DNA of 64,000 nt from Pseudonocardia oceani (GTDB lineage: Bacteria > Actinomycetota > Actinomycetes > Mycobacteriales > Pseudonocardiaceae): NCBI RefSeq assembly GCF_019263585.2, contig NZ_JADQDF010000001.1, positions 3,286,001 through 3,350,000 of the forward strand, read 5' to 3'. Position 1 is the first letter of the stretch, and each line of letters opens with the position of its first letter. Made by a program: the position numbers and the translations under genes. This document shows positions 26,579-36,571 of this stretch, piece after piece. Under the pieces are notes generated by a model that was not told where the DNA came from, ran no database searches, and worked only from the letters and a program-made list of their open reading frames with translations.

Positions 26579-27355
26579 ATGGCCCCCGTGCGGACCACGG
26601 GCGACGGGATCGGGCTCACGGAGTTCGGCGGGAGCGGGGAGCCGGTCCTGCTGCTGCACGGCCTGATGGGGTGCGCCGCGACCTGGGAGCCGGTGGCGCG
26701 CTGGCTCACCGCGCACGGCCGTGTCCTGGCCGTCGACGCGCGCGGGCACGGGGACTCGCCGGCGCGCGGGCCGTGGACCGTCGCGGCGATGGCCGCCGAC
26801 CTCGCCCCCGTCCTCGACGGGCCGGGCGTGGTGATCGGCCACTCGATGGGGGGCCTGCACGGCCTCGCGCTGGCCGCCGCGCGGCCCGACCTCGTGCGCG
26901 CGCTGGTCGTCGAGGACATGGGGGTCGACTTCGTCGGCCGCGACGCCGGAGCCGCCCGCGCCTGGTTCGCCGCCGTGCCCCAGCCCTTCGCCTCCCTCGA
27001 CGCCGTGCGCGAGGCGTTCGGGTGGCCGCGCCCGGAGTTCGGCGACTACATGGCCGAGTGCGTCGAGCGCCGCGCCGACGGCCTGCACCTGCGCACCTCG
27101 GCCGCCGACGCCGCGGAGATCGCCGGCGAGTGGGCGCGCACCGCGTTCTGGCCGCTGCTCGACGCCGTGCGCTGCCCGGTGCTACTGCTCGAGGCGGAGG
27201 AGTCGGTGGCCCCGCCCGGGCAGATGGCCGAGATGGCGCGGCGCCTGTCCGACGTGACGCACGTCCGCGTGCCCGGCACGGGCCACCTGGTGCACCGCGC
27301 TGCGCCCCAGGCCTACCGGACGGCGGTCGAGTCGTTCCTGGCCCGGATCAGGTGA
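26579..27355 (+). CDS. Alpha/beta hydrolase
   Basis: 258-residue cytoplasmic hydrolase: LLLHGLMGCAATWEPVARWL, AVDARGHGDSPA, nucleophile elbow IGHSMGG and His in GTGHLVHRAAP. Similar to the Rv3591c-type hydrolase that lies between mhuD and mutY in mycobacteria, which fits the position. Divergent from the M24 gene by 28 bases. The substrate is unknown. Confidence 0.83.
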   Translation: MAPVRTTGDGIGLTEFGGSGEPVLLLHGLMGCAATWEPVARWLTAHGRVLAVDARGHGDSPARGPWTVAAMAADLAPVLDGPGVVIGHSMGGLHGLALAAARPDLVRALVVEDMGVDFVGRDAGAARAWFAAVPQPFASLDAVREAFGWPRPEFGDYMAECVERRADGLHLRTSAADAAEIAGEWARTAFWPLLDAVRCPVLLLEAEESVAPPGQMAEMARRLSDVTHVRVPGTGHLVHRAAPQAYRTAVESFLARIR

Positions 27356-27788
27356 TCTCGACGCCGACCACCCGCGCCCGCACCGGCTCCACCGGGTGCA
27401 GCGCGGCGAACGCCGTCGCGGGCGCCTGCGCGGCGAGCACGCAGTGCGGGAGCCAGGCCCCGGGGAGGTAGGCGGCGACCGGCCCCCTGACGCGCCCGGC
27501 CAGCGCGTCGTGGACGGCGGCGTGCACGGCGAGCAGCTCGGCGTCGACGACGGCGGCGAGCACGAGCTCGTCGGGCCGCCCCGCGACCGTGCCCAGCGTG
27601 GCGAGCCAGATCGAGGGGAGCACCAGCAGCCGCAGCTCGGCCTCCAGCGCGGCGCGGGCGGGCGGTGGCACCACCGAGGCCGCGGCGGCGGTGATCGCCG
27701 GCTCGTCGCCCGGCCCCCCGACGGCGGCGCGCAGGGCCCGCAGCGCGGCCGCCGCGGCGTCGTCGAGCCGGAACCGCACGCGCTGCAC
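27348..27788 (-). CDS. 2'-5' RNA ligase (LigT)-like protein
   Basis: 146 residues with the overall pattern of the 2H phosphoesterase/LigT superfamily (VRFRLDDAAAAALRALR at the N-terminus, PHCVLAAQAP for the second motif). The two HxT/S motifs are degenerate: only PHCVL is seen clearly, so activity is doubtful. GTG starts 15 bases after the mutY stop on the same strand, so it is probably in the mutY operon. It overlaps the convergent hydrolase gene by eight bases. Confidence 0.55.
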   Translation of the reverse strand: MQRVRFRLDDAAAAALRALRAAVGGPGDEPAITAAAASVVPPPARAALEAELRLLVLPSIWLATLGTVAGRPDELVLAAVVDAELLAVHAAVHDALAGRVRGPVAAYLPGAWLPHCVLAAQAPATAFAALHPVEPVRARVVGVEIT

Positions 27789-27803
27789 CCGGCGGAACCT
27801 ATC

Positions 27804-28667
27804 TCACACCGGGAGGGCGAACCGGCCGTCGTCGTGCTGCTCGGCGAGGCCGTCGACGAGCAGGGAGTGCAGGCAGCGGTCCCGCTGTGCGGCGTCGGAC
27901 CAGGCGGCGTCGAGCGTCGCCCGGTCGACCGGGTCGGTGGCTGCGCGGAGCACGTCGAGCAGCCGCCCGCGGACCTGGCGGTCGGTGCCGGCGAAGCCCT
28001 GCGCCGCCTTGCGCGGCCCGTCGTAGGCGGGACGCCCGGCCGCCTGCCACGCGCACGCCGCGATCACCGGGCAGTCGCCGCAGCGGGGTGCGCGGGCGGT
28101 GCAGACGACGGCGCCGAGCTCCATGAGCCCGGCCGAGAGCACCGCGGCGGTGGCGTCGTCGGCGGGCAGCAGGGCGTCGACGTCGGCGAGGTCGGCCCGG
28201 GTGCGGGCGGGCCCGGCGTCGCCGGCTCCGTGCACGGCCCGGGCGACGACCCGGCGCACGTTGGTGTCGACGACGGGTGCGCGGCGGCCGTGGCCGAAGG
28301 CGAGCACGGCGCGGGCGGTGTAGGAGCCGACGCCCGGCAGCGCCTCCAGCTCGTCCACGTCGGCCGGGACCGCGTCGCCGTGCTCGGTGGCGATGACGGC
28401 GGCGGCCGCGTGCAGGCGCAGCGCGCGGCGCGGGTAGCCGAGCTTGCCCCAGGCGCGCAGCACGTCGGCGCGGGAGGCGGCGGCGAAGGCCGACGGTGTG
28501 GGCCAGCGCGCCATCCAGTCGGTCCAGATCGGCTCGACGCGGGCCACGGGCGTCTGCTGGAGCATGAACTCGCTGACCAGGACGCCCCACGGGGTGGTGT
28601 CGGGGCGGCGCCACGGGAGGTCGCGGGCGTGCGTGCGGAACCAGTCGAGCACCAGTCCGGGCAGCAC
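27804..28667 (-). CDS. mutY: Adenine DNA glycosylase MutY
   Basis: Base-excision repair enzyme that removes adenine mispaired with 8-oxoguanine; 287 residues. Motifs: DLPWRRPDTTPWGVLVSEFM, MLQQTPVARVEPIW, the helix-hairpin-helix LPGVGSYTARAVLAF with catalytic Asp in VVDTNVRRV, and a [4Fe-4S] cluster with spacing C-x6-C-x2-C-x5-C in VCTARAPRCGDCPVIAAC. It is near the end of the family length range for forms without a long MutT-like C-terminus. GTG at 28667 is likely but not certain. Confidence 0.92.
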   Translation of the reverse strand: MLPGLVLDWFRTHARDLPWRRPDTTPWGVLVSEFMLQQTPVARVEPIWTDWMARWPTPSAFAAASRADVLRAWGKLGYPRRALRLHAAAAVIATEHGDAVPADVDELEALPGVGSYTARAVLAFGHGRRAPVVDTNVRRVVARAVHGAGDAGPARTRADLADVDALLPADDATAAVLSAGLMELGAVVCTARAPRCGDCPVIAACAWQAAGRPAYDGPRKAAQGFAGTDRQVRGRLLDVLRAATDPVDRATLDAAWSDAAQRDRCLHSLLVDGLAEQHDDGRFALPV

Positions 28668-28811
28668 CGGCCGATCGTGCCACGGAGGTCGTGAGCGGCA
28701 ACCCCGGCCCTGGCCGAGGTTCCCGCTCACGGGTGGCGCAGCCGCACGCCTCGACGCGCCGACGCGCCGACATCCGCAACTCGTGGTAACTATTCGGATA
28801 CGCTCCGTCAC

Positions 28812-29630
28812 ATGTGGGAGCCGGTCGGTCCGCTTCCCGCCTCGGTCTACTGGAGGCGGCGGTTCGTGGCGATCCTGTCGACGGTCGTCGCGCTCCTCGC
28901 CGTCGTCTGGACCGTCGCCGCGCTCCTGACCCCGCCTGCCACCACCGCCACGGCCCAGCCCGGCCGCGCCGCCATGACCGCTCCCCAGCAGGCCGACCCG
29001 TCCCCGGCGCCCCCGTCGTCGCCGGGGGCGGGTCCGTCGGCCACCGGGGACGTCGCCTCCGCGGAGGATGCCACGGGCGGGGCCGGTCCGGGTGGGGCCA
29101 CGCCGGACGCGGCCGCAGCCGAGGGGACGACGTCCGAGGCGTCGGCGACCACGTCGGAGGTCGTGCTCCCCGACGACACCCCCCGTGCTCCCGTGCCGGT
29201 GCCGCCCTCGGTGCCCGTACCGCCGTCCGGTCCCGTGCCCTGCACCAACGAGATGATCTCGGTCAGCGCGGAGATCGACGAGCCCGAGCACCGTGTCGGG
29301 GAGCGCCCGACGCTGCGGCTGGTCGTCGTCAACATCAGCGAGCAGCCGTGCGTGCGCGACCTCGACGGCGCCCGCCAGGAGATCGTCGTCTGGAGCGGCG
29401 ACGGCGTCGACCGGCTGTGGTCGAGCAACGACTGCGTCAACCCGACCACGGTGGACCTGCGCACGCTGGTGCCCGGCCAGCCGGTCGCGTTCGCGGTGCG
29501 CTGGGCCGGCCGGACCTCGACGCCGGGTTGCGCGCAGGCGCGCACCGAGGTGCCGGCGGGGGCCTACCGGGTGCTGACCCGCGTCGACGACGTCATCAGC
29601 CGGCCGGCGCCGTTCCTGCGCAGCCCCTGA
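28812..29630 (+). CDS. Membrane-anchored extracytoplasmic protein (Rv3587c-like)
   Basis: 272 residues: short cytoplasmic start ASVYWRRRFVAILST, one helix at about 20-40, a Pro/Ala/Ser/Thr-rich stalk to about 140, then a folded external domain with four Cys (PVPCTNEMI, EQPCVRDLDG, SSNDCVNPTT, STPGCAQAR) that could form two disulfides. Function unknown. Its place between mutY and radA matches Rv3587c. It is divergent from mutY; TATTCGGATACGCT just upstream could hold the -10. Confidence 0.75.
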   Translation: MWEPVGPLPASVYWRRRFVAILSTVVALLAVVWTVAALLTPPATTATAQPGRAAMTAPQQADPSPAPPSSPGAGPSATGDVASAEDATGGAGPGGATPDAAAAEGTTSEASATTSEVVLPDDTPRAPVPVPPSVPVPPSGPVPCTNEMISVSAEIDEPEHRVGERPTLRLVVVNISEQPCVRDLDGARQEIVVWSGDGVDRLWSSNDCVNPTTVDLRTLVPGQPVAFAVRWAGRTSTPGCAQARTEVPAGAYRVLTRVDDVISRPAPFLRSP

Positions 29631-29663
29631 GCCGTAGCGCCCTGAGTCGCTGCAGGCCCGGGG

Positions 29664-31025
29664 TCACCGGAACATCCGCGCCACCGACGCCAGGTCGTGC
29701 ACCTCGGTGACCTTCATGCCGGGCGGCCCGGGCCCGGGGTCCGGCGGCACGAGCGCGTGCGTGAAGCCCAGCCGGGCGGCCTCGGCGAGGCGCCGGTCGA
29801 GCCCGGTGACGCGGCGGACCTCACCGGCCAGCCCCAGCTCACCCAGCACGACGACGTCGGCGGGCAGGGCGACGTCGCTGCGGGCCGAGGCGATCGCCAG
29901 CGCCATCGCGAGGTCGGCGGCGGGCTCGGTGACCCGCATCCCGCCGACGGTCGCCGCGTAGACCTCCGCGTCGTGCAGCCGCACCCCGGCGCGCTTCTCC
30001 AGCACGGCGAGCAGCATCGCGACGCGGGCGTTGTCGAGCCCGCTGACGGCCCGGCGCGGGCTCGGGATGTCCTTGCCGGTGACGAGCGCCTGGAGCTCGG
30101 CGGGCAGCGGCCGCCGCCCGTCCATGACGACCGTGACGGCGGTGCCGGGCACCGGCGGCCCGCCGAAGCGGGCCAGGAACAGGCCCGAGGGATCGGGCAG
30201 GCCGACGATCCCGGAGTCGCGCAGCTCGAAGCAGCCCACCTCGTCGGCGGGGCCGAAGCGGTTCTTGACGCCCCGGACCATGCGCAGCGTGGAGTGCTTG
30301 TCGCCCTCGAAGGACAGGACGACGTCGACGAGGTGCTCGAGCACGCGCGGCCCGGCGATGCCGCCGTCCTTCGTGACGTGTCCCACGAGGACGACCGGCA
30401 GCCCGCGGTCCTTGGCGAGACCGGTGAGGGCGACGGTGACCGCGCGGGTCTGCGTCACCCCGCCCGGTGAGCCGTCGACGTCGGCCGTGGACATCGTCTG
30501 GATGGAGTCGACGACGAGCAGGTCGGGTCGCAGCTCGTCGATGTGGGCGACGATCGCGCCCAGGTCGGACTCCGCGGCCAGGTACAGCTCGTCGTGGACG
30601 GCGCCGGTGCGCTCGGCGCGCAGCCGCACCTGCCCCGCCGACTCCTCGCCCGTGACGTACAGCACGCGCCCGGTGGCCTTCGCGGCCACCTCCAGGAGCA
30701 GTGTGGACTTCCCGACACCGGGCTCGCCCGCGAGCAGCACCACCGCGCCCGGGACGATGCCGCCGCCGAGCACGCGGTCCAGTTCGGACACCCCGGTGGA
30801 GCGGGCGCGGGCGACGTCGAGACCGACGTCGCCGATGCGCCGCGCGGGGGAGCTGGGCGCGCCGGCCGCGACCACCCGCGGGCGTGCCGGGGCGGCCGCC
30901 GCGGCCGTGGCCTCCAGCGAGCCCCAGGCCTGGCAGGACGGGCAGCGCCCGACCCACTGCGCGGCCTGGTGGCCGCACTCCGAGCAGCGGTAGGTGCTGC
31001 GCGGGGCCCGGGTGCGGCCGGTCAC
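29664..31025 (-). CDS. radA: DNA repair protein RadA (Sms)
   Basis: Hexameric DnaB-like ATPase that drives branch migration in recombination; 453 residues. A C4 zinc finger (YRCSECG and [10 protein letters not shown]) is at residues 10-35, Walker A is [11 protein letters not shown], the RadA motif KNRFG is in [10 protein letters not shown] and a Lon-like C-terminal domain ends the protein. The GTG start is four bases after the lipoprotein gene. disA, the usual neighbour of radA in actinobacteria, is missing here. Confidence 0.94.
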   Translation of the reverse strand: MTGRTRAPRSTYRCSECGHQAAQWVGRCPSCQAWGSLEATAAAAAPARPRVVAAGAPSSPARRIGDVGLDVARARSTGVSELDRVLGGGIVPGAVVLLAGEPGVGKSTLLLEVAAKATGRVLYVTGEESAGQVRLRAERTGAVHDELYLAAESDLGAIVAHIDELRPDLLVVDSIQTMSTADVDGSPGGVTQTRAVTVALTGLAKDRGLPVVLVGHVTKDGGIAGPRVLEHLVDVVLSFEGDKHSTLRMVRGVKNRFGPADEVGCFELRDSGIVGLPDPSGLFLARFGGPPVPGTAVTVVMDGRRPLPAELQALVTGKDIPSPRRAVSGLDNARVAMLLAVLEKRAGVRLHDAEVYAATVGGMRVTEPAADLAMALAIASARSDVALPADVVVLGELGLAGEVRRVTGLDRRLAEAARLGFTHALVPPDPGPGPPGMKVTEVHDLASVARMFR

Positions 31026-31029
31026 GGCG

Positions 31030-31710
31030 TCACGCGCCGGGCTCGTCCTCGCGGGGCTCCTCGGTGGCGCCGACGGGCACGTTGACGGTGACCTCGCCCG
31101 CACGCTCGAAGACCAGCGTGACGTCGTAGGAGACGCCGGCGCGGATGTCGTCGAGCAGGCCGGTGAGCACGATCTGGGTGCCCTCGGCCTCGGCGCCCGA
31201 CTCCGGCGGCGCGGGCGCACCGGAAGGCGCGCCGGTGGCGGCCGCGCTGGTGGGGGCGGGGCTGGTCGTGGGGGCGGCCGACGGGGAGCGCGTGCCGGTG
31301 GCCGGCGACTCCTCGGCGGCGATCTCGCCCTCGACGGCGATCGAGCGGCCGGCGGGGATCTCGGTGACCCCGGCGATCGTCACCGAGCTCGCCCAGGGGC
31401 TGCTCGCGGAGACCAGGGTGTCGGCCTCCTCGCCCTCGTTGATGATGAAGAGGTTCAGCGGGGCGTCCGAGCCGCGGGTGTACACCACGCCGTTCTGGAC
31501 CGGCTGCTCGCCGTAGACGATGACGGCGTCGCGGACGGCGATCGCGCCGACCACCGCGTTGCTGCCGTTGACCGCCGCGACCTGCTCGGCGGTGCCGGCG
31601 ATCTGGCCGGCCCCGCAGCCGGTCAGTGCCAGGGCCCCGACCAGCACGCCGGCGAGGAGGCCGGACCTCGCTGGCGCGGCGGTGCGGTGGGTGCGCGCGG
31701 TGCGGCTCAC
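31030..31710 (-). CDS. lpqE: LpqE-like lipoprotein
   Basis: 226-residue exported lipoprotein. Signal peptide with lipobox LALTGC (Cys near residue 32), then an Ig-like domain typical of the PCuAC/DUF461 copper-chaperone family ([20 protein letters not shown]), and a Pro/Ser/Ala-rich insert before the last strands. The position upstream of radA equals M. tuberculosis lpqE. A metal role is only a family inference, because the Met/His copper ligands are not evident. Confidence 0.8.
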   Translation of the reverse strand: MSRTARTHRTAAPARSGLLAGVLVGALALTGCGAGQIAGTAEQVAAVNGSNAVVGAIAVRDAVIVYGEQPVQNGVVYTRGSDAPLNLFIINEGEEADTLVSASSPWASSVTIAGVTEIPAGRSIAVEGEIAAEESPATGTRSPSAAPTTSPAPTSAAATGAPSGAPAPPESGAEAEGTQIVLTGLLDDIRAGVSYDVTLVFERAGEVTVNVPVGATEEPREDEPGA

Positions 31711-31901
31711 GGTGGCATCGTCCTTTCCGCGCCGGCGTGGATTCGTCGCGCTCCGGGCGCACCGGCGACCAGGGCTTCCAGCCTAGTCACGGGATCACGA
31801 CGGGCTGGACGCGGCTGTGCCCACCACGTTTGCCTCTGCTTGTCAAGCCCCTGACCTGCGACGACGGCGCGGCCCACGCGGCGGGGTGCTGGTCGGCCGT
31901 G

Positions 31902-31936
31902 TTAACCTGGGTGCAGCGAAAGGGGCTATGGACACA
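31902..31936 (+). promoter_or_regulatory. Probable carD promoter -10 and ribosome site
   Basis: TAACCT (31903-31908) matches the actinobacterial TANNNT -10, about 28 bases before the carD ATG. GAAAGGGG (31918-31924) is a likely ribosome site, though its 12-base spacing to the ATG is long. Confidence 0.5.
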
Positions 31937-32427
31937 TGGTTTTCAAGGTCGGAGAGACCGTTGTCTACCCGCACCACGGTGCCGCTCTCATCGAGGCCAT
32001 CGAAACCCGGACCATCAAGGGCGAGGAGCGCAAGTACCTCGTCCTGAAGGTGGCCCAGGGGGATCTCACGGTGCGTGTTCCCGCCGAGAACGCCGAGGTC
32101 GTCGGCGTTCGTGACGTGGTGGGGCAAGAGGGTCTCGACAAGGTGTTCGAGGTGCTTCGCGCACCGCACACCGAGGAGCCCACCAACTGGTCGCGCCGGT
32201 ACAAGGCGAACCTCGAGAAGCTGGCGTCGGGCGACGTCAACAAGGTGGCCGAGGTCGTCCGCGACCTGTGGCGCCGTGAGAAGGACCGTGGGCTGTCCGC
32301 GGGCGAGAAGCGCATGCTGGCCAAGGCCCGGCAGATCCTCGTCAGCGAGCTCGCCCTGGCCGAGGGCACCGACGAGGAGCGCGCCGAGGTCCTCCTCGAC
32401 GAGGTCCTCGCCACCGCCAGCGCCTGA
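31936..32427 (+). CDS. carD: RNA-polymerase-binding transcription factor CarD
   Basis: Binds the beta subunit of RNA polymerase and stabilises open complexes at many promoters, including rRNA; 163 residues. It begins [20 protein letters not shown], the Tudor-like RNAP-interaction domain, and continues with the C-terminal helical DNA-binding domain ([40 protein letters not shown]). Almost the same sequence is known from mycobacteria. Followed by ispD and ispF. Confidence 0.97.
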   Translation: MVFKVGETVVYPHHGAALIEAIETRTIKGEERKYLVLKVAQGDLTVRVPAENAEVVGVRDVVGQEGLDKVFEVLRAPHTEEPTNWSRRYKANLEKLASGDVNKVAEVVRDLWRREKDRGLSAGEKRMLAKARQILVSELALAEGTDEERAEVLLDEVLATASA

Positions 32428-32438
32428 TCCCGCACCGC

Positions 32439-33128
32439 GTGCACGTCCACGCGGTCGTGATCGTCGCCGGATTCCCGGACGTCCTCACCCCCCTGCGGAG
32501 CGCCCCCCTCGTGGTGCGCTCCGTGCGGGTGGTGCTGGCCGTGCCGGGGATCCTGCGCGCCGACGTGCTGGTGGCGCCGCCGGGTTCCGGTGCGCCGCGA
32601 TCCGATGTGGAGCACGCCGCGTTGGTGTCCGCTGTGGACGCCGCGTGCGCAGGGCTGCCCGTCGCCGTGCACGGCTCCGTCGCTGCTCTCTGGGCACACG
32701 GCGGTCAACGACCGGGTGGCATGTTTGGTGACGGTCCGGTCACCTCCGGTTCCTGCCTGCTCGTCCACGACGCCGCGCGGCCCCTCGTCCCGGTGGCGAC
32801 GGCACGCTCCGTCGTCGACGCGGTGCTGGCCGGGCACCGGGCCGTGGTGCCCGTGCTGCCGCTGGCCGACACCGTCAAGGAGGTCGCCGCGGGCGGTCTG
32901 CTGCACGGTGGCCCCGACCGCGCCGCGCTGCGCGTGGTGCAGACGCCCCAGGGCTTCGACGGCGCACTGGCCGCGTCCGTGATCGCCGCCGCGCTCCCGG
33001 ATCCGGTGCTGGCGTGGACCGGGGCGGGTGGCAGCGTGCACACCGTGCCCGGACACCCGCTCGCGTTCGCCGTCCACGACGACTGGGACCGCGGTCTCGC
33101 CGAGCGCGCCCTGGCGGGTCCGTCGTGA
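32439..33128 (+). CDS. IspD-like protein lacking the CTP-binding loop (degenerate)
   Basis: By position this is IspD, the MEP-pathway cytidylyltransferase, followed by ispF. Of the family motifs, HDAARPLVP (DAAR), [10 protein letters not shown] and VVQTPQGFD are kept. The N-terminal A-A-G-x-G-x-R-x-G-x6-PK loop that binds CTP, holding the catalytic Arg and Lys, is absent: VIVAG is followed directly by [14 protein letters not shown]. The C-terminal NxKxT segment with the second Lys is also replaced ([17 protein letters not shown]). No frame change in the DNA restores the loop. 229 residues, near normal length. Activity is doubtful. Confidence 0.75.
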   Translation: MHVHAVVIVAGFPDVLTPLRSAPLVVRSVRVVLAVPGILRADVLVAPPGSGAPRSDVEHAALVSAVDAACAGLPVAVHGSVAALWAHGGQRPGGMFGDGPVTSGSCLLVHDAARPLVPVATARSVVDAVLAGHRAVVPVLPLADTVKEVAAGGLLHGGPDRAALRVVQTPQGFDGALAASVIAAALPDPVLAWTGAGGSVHTVPGHPLAFAVHDDWDRGLAERALAGPS

Positions 33129-33592
33129 GGGTCGGCATCGGCACCGACGTGCACCCGGTCGAGGCCGGGCGCCCCTGCTGGGTCGCGGGGCTGCTCTGGC
33201 CCGGCGTCGACGGCTGCGCGGGGCACTCCGACGGCGATGTCGCCGCCCACGCACTGTGCGACGCCCTGCTGTCGGCCGCCGCGCTCGGCGACCTCGGCGC
33301 GGTGTTCGGCACCGGCCGCCCGGAGTGGTCGGGCGCGAGCGGGGTCACACTGCTCACCGAGGTGCGCCGGCTCGTGGAGGACGCCGGGTGGACCGTCGGG
33401 AACGCGGCGGTGCAGGTGATCGGCAACGCCCCGAAGATCGGCACCCGGCGCACGGAGGCCCAAGAGGTCCTCTCCGACGCCGTCGGCGGCCCGGTCGCGG
33501 TGTCCGGCACGACCACCGACGGCCTGGGCCTGACGGGCCGGGGCGAGGGCATCGCGGCCGTCGCGACGGCCCTCCTCCTCCCCACGCCCTAA
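33125..33592 (+). CDS. ispF: 2-C-methyl-D-erythritol 2,4-cyclodiphosphate synthase
   Basis: Cyclises CDP-methylerythritol phosphate in the MEP isoprenoid pathway; 155 residues. Metal ligands are in GTDVHPVE and [11 protein letters not shown], and the substrate motif is [16 protein letters not shown]. Sequence appears fully functional. GTG overlaps the ispD stop by four bases (GTGA), so translation is coupled. Confidence 0.95.
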   Translation: MRVGIGTDVHPVEAGRPCWVAGLLWPGVDGCAGHSDGDVAAHALCDALLSAAALGDLGAVFGTGRPEWSGASGVTLLTEVRRLVEDAGWTVGNAAVQVIGNAPKIGTRRTEAQEVLSDAVGGPVAVSGTTTDGLGLTGRGEGIAAVATALLLPTP

Positions 33593-33674
33593 CCCCCGCG
33601 AGTTGCCGCCCGTGCCCGGGGTGTTGGCCGTCAGGCGGCCAAGACGCCGGGCGGCGGCGGCAAACTCGGCGGGG
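33593..33674. terminator. Long nested hairpin between ispF and VOC gene
   Basis: An outer imperfect palindrome (CCGCGAGTTGCCGCCCG near 33597 against CGGGCGGC...GGCAAACTCGGCGG near 33648-33673) encloses a perfect 7-bp stem TTGGCCG/CGGCCAA (33624-33630, 33636-33642). It ends one base before the stop of the convergent gene. Probable bidirectional terminator. Confidence 0.6.
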
Positions 33675-34049
33675 TCAGTCCATCGGTCGCGCCACCATCC
33701 ACAGGTGGCCGAACGGATCGGCGAGCCGGCCGCCGCGCTCCCCGTACTCCTGGTCGGCCACGGGGAACACGACGGTCGCCCCCTGCGCGACCATCCGGTC
33801 GGCCACCGCGTCGGGGTCGTCGACGTACAGCGCGACGATCACCGGCACGGCGCCCGCGGTCGGGGCGGGGTCGTACTCGTCGGCGTCCTTGACGGCGAAC
33901 TTCACGCCGTCCACGACCACCATCGCGTGCACGACGTTGCCGTCGGGCCCGGTGAACCGCTCGCTCACCTCCCCTGCGAAGGCGGCGGAGTAGAAGGCCA
34001 GGGCCTCGTCGGCACCGGCCACGACGAGGCGCGGGTAGAGATCGGTCAT
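33675..34049 (-). CDS. VOC-family (glyoxalase/bleomycin-resistance fold) protein
   Basis: 124 residues with the paired beta-alpha-beta modules of PhnB/YkcA-like VOC proteins: [19 protein letters not shown] at the start, [15 protein letters not shown] in the middle and the closing [12 protein letters not shown]. Function not determinable. Start at ATG giving MTDLYPRL. Divergent from cysS. Confidence 0.82.
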   Translation of the reverse strand: MTDLYPRLVVAGADEALAFYSAAFAGEVSERFTGPDGNVVHAMVVVDGVKFAVKDADEYDPAPTAGAVPVIVALYVDDPDAVADRMVAQGATVVFPVADQEYGERGGRLADPFGHLWMVARPMD

Positions 34050-34146
34050 GGGCGCCAGGGTGACGCACCGCGCGGCGCCGCGTCGTGGACAAAGCGGATG
34101 TCCCCTGCTAGGAGCGGCGCGGGAGGCGGTCCGTACTCTGGACGGT

Positions 34147-35538
34147 GTGACCCTGCGCCTGTTCGACACCGCCACACGAGAGCAGCGGGACTTCGTCCCC
34201 GTGCGTCCCGGGGCTGCGTCGATCTACGTCTGCGGGGCCACGGTGCAGGGCCTGCCGCACATCGGTCACGTCCGCAGCGGCCTGAACTACGACGTCCTGC
34301 GGCGCTGGCTCGCCCACTCCGGGCTCGACGTCACGCTCGTCCGCAACGTCACCGACATCGACGACAAGATCCTCACCAAGGCCGCCGACCACGGCCGCCC
34401 CTGGTGGGAGTGGGCGGCCACGCACGAGCGCGCCTTCCAGGCCGCCTACGACGCGCTGGGCTGCCTGCCCGCGTCGATCGAGCCCCGCGCCACCGGCCAC
34501 GTGCCGCAGATGGTCGAGCTCATGCAGCGCCTGATCGACGGCGGGCACGCCTACGCCGCGGGCGGCGACGTCTACTTCTCGGTGCGCTCGTTCCCCGAGT
34601 ACGGCGCGCTGTCGGGGCAGCGCGTCGACGAGGTGGAGCAGGGCGAGGCCGAGACCGGCTGCAAGCGCGACGCCGTCGACTTCGCCCTGTGGAAGGCCGC
34701 GAAGCCGGGCGAGCCGAGCTGGCCGACGCCGTGGGGCCCGGGCCGCCCCGGCTGGCACCTCGAGTGCTCGGCGATGGCCACGACCTACCTCGGGCCGGAG
34801 TTCGACATCCACGGCGGCGGGCTCGACCTGGTGTTCCCCCACCACGAGAACGAGCTCGCGCAGAGCCACGCGGCCGGCGACCCGTTCGCCCGCTACTGGC
34901 TGCACAACGCCTGGGTGACGATGGGCGGGGAGAAGATGTCGAAGTCGCTGGGCAACACGCTCGGCATCGACGTCCTGCTGCGCCAGGTCCGCGGCGTCGA
35001 GCTGCGCTACTACCTGGTCGGCCCGCACTACCGGTCGGCGATCGAGTTCTCCGACACCGCGCTGCACGAGGCCGTCGCGGCCTACCGTCGCATCGAGTCG
35101 TTCGTGCACCGCGTCCGCGAGCGCGCCGGGCTGCCCGGCGTCGGCACTCCGTCGGTCGCGTTCGCCGCCGCGCTCGACGACGACCTCGGCACGCCCGGGG
35201 CGCTCGCCGCCGTCCACGGCGCCGTGCGCGAGGGCAACACCGCGCTCGACGCCGGCGACCGCGGCGCCGCCACCGCCGCCGCCGAGACCGTGCGCGCCAT
35301 GACCGGCGTGCTCGGCCTCGACCCCCTCGACGCCCGCTGGCTCGCCGCCTCCGGCGCCGACGACGCCGCGTCCGCTGCACTCACCTCGCTGGTCGAGGCG
35401 CTGCTCGCGCAGCGCACCGCGGCCCGCGCCGAGCGCGACTTCGCCACCGCCGACGAGGTGCGCGCCCGCCTCACGGCCGCCGGGGTGTCCGTGGAGGACG
35501 GCCCCGACGGGCCCACCTGGACGCTCAAAGATGCCTGA
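34147..35538 (+). CDS. cysS: Cysteinyl-tRNA synthetase
   Basis: Charges tRNA-Cys; 463 residues. HIGH motif in [19 protein letters not shown] in [11 protein letters not shown], and zinc-site residues in [15 protein letters not shown] and FPHHENE. Length and KMSKS context fit CysS rather than the related mycothiol ligase MshC. GTG at 34147 lies nine bases after TACTCT (34133-34138), suggesting a leaderless transcript. Confidence 0.94.
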   Translation: MTLRLFDTATREQRDFVPVRPGAASIYVCGATVQGLPHIGHVRSGLNYDVLRRWLAHSGLDVTLVRNVTDIDDKILTKAADHGRPWWEWAATHERAFQAAYDALGCLPASIEPRATGHVPQMVELMQRLIDGGHAYAAGGDVYFSVRSFPEYGALSGQRVDEVEQGEAETGCKRDAVDFALWKAAKPGEPSWPTPWGPGRPGWHLECSAMATTYLGPEFDIHGGGLDLVFPHHENELAQSHAAGDPFARYWLHNAWVTMGGEKMSKSLGNTLGIDVLLRQVRGVELRYYLVGPHYRSAIEFSDTALHEAVAAYRRIESFVHRVRERAGLPGVGTPSVAFAAALDDDLGTPGALAAVHGAVREGNTALDAGDRGAATAAAETVRAMTGVLGLDPLDARWLAASGADDAASAALTSLVEALLAQRTAARAERDFATADEVRARLTAAGVSVEDGPDGPTWTLKDA

Positions 35539-35568
35539 CCCCACAGTTCCGACGGAGAAGTGACCTAG

Positions 35569-36555
35569 ATGGCCGGCAATTCCCAGCGTCGCGGAGCGAT
35601 GCGCAAGGACGGCACGAAGAAGGGGATGGTCGTCGGTTCCGGCGGGCAGCGCCGCAAGCAGCTGCAGGGCAAGGGCCCGACCCCGCCCAAGGAGGAGCGC
35701 CCCAACCACCCCGCGGCGCGCCGGGCCAAGCTCGCCGAGCGCTCGGCCGCCAACCGCGGCCGTCCCGGCGGCGGCGCCAACCGCCGTCGCGCGGGCGACG
35801 GCGAGACGCCCGAGACCGTGCTCGGCCGCAACCCCGTCGTCGAGTGCCTGCGCGCGGGCGTCCCGGCCACGGCGCTGCAGGTCGCGATCGGCACCACCAC
35901 CGACGACCGCGTGCGAGAGGCCGTCAGCCTGGCCGCCGACATGGGCATCTCGATCCTCGAGGTCGCGAAGACCGACCTCGACAAGATGTCGGGCGGCGCG
36001 CTGCACCAGGGCCTCGCGCTCCAGGTGCCGCCCTACGCCTACGCGCACCCCGACGAGCTGCTGGAGATCGCGGGCGACAGCGGCGACCCGGCGCTGATCG
36101 TCGCGCTCGACGGCGTCACCGACCCGCGCAACCTCGGCGCCGTCGTGCGCTCGGTCGGCGCGTTCGGCGGCCACGGCGTCGTCGTGCCGCAGCGCCGCGC
36201 CGCCGGCATGACGGCCGTCGCGTGGCGGACATCGGCCGGCACCGCCGCCCGCGTGCCCGTCGCCCGCGCCACCAACCTCACGCGGACGCTGCAGGAGTAC
36301 GCCTCGGCCGGGCTGATGATCGCCGGGCTCGCCGCCGACGGCGACGTCACCCTCGACGAGTTCGAGCTCGCCACCGACCCGGTCGTCATCGTGATCGGCT
36401 CGGAGGGCAAGGGCCTCGGGCGCCTGGTCAAGCAGACCTGCGACGTCACGGTGTCGATCCCGATGGCCGGGCCGGTGGAGTCGCTCAACGCCTCCGTCGC
36501 CGCCGGCGTGGTGCTCGCCGAGATCTCGCGGCAGCGCCGGGCCCGGCTCCGCTAG
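35569..36555 (+). CDS. rlmB: 23S rRNA 2'-O-ribose methyltransferase, SpoU/TrmH type (RlmB-like)
   Basis: 328 residues. A basic disordered N-terminus (to about 85) is followed by the substrate-binding domain ([14 protein letters not shown]) and the knotted SPOUT catalytic domain with [35 protein letters not shown] and [20 protein letters not shown]. Follows cysS by 30 bases, as in mycobacteria (Rv3579c). ATG start. Target site G2251 is a family inference. Confidence 0.92.
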   Translation: MAGNSQRRGAMRKDGTKKGMVVGSGGQRRKQLQGKGPTPPKEERPNHPAARRAKLAERSAANRGRPGGGANRRRAGDGETPETVLGRNPVVECLRAGVPATALQVAIGTTTDDRVREAVSLAADMGISILEVAKTDLDKMSGGALHQGLALQVPPYAYAHPDELLEIAGDSGDPALIVALDGVTDPRNLGAVVRSVGAFGGHGVVVPQRRAAGMTAVAWRTSAGTAARVPVARATNLTRTLQEYASAGLMIAGLAADGDVTLDEFELATDPVVIVIGSEGKGLGRLVKQTCDVTVSIPMAGPVESLNASVAAGVVLAEISRQRRARLR

Positions 36556-36571
36556 ACCCCTACCGCAGCAG

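Noticed and set aside
34147..35538. MshC (mycothiol ligase) instead of CysS
   Set aside because: Length 463, the KMSKS context and the mycobacterial gene order support CysS.
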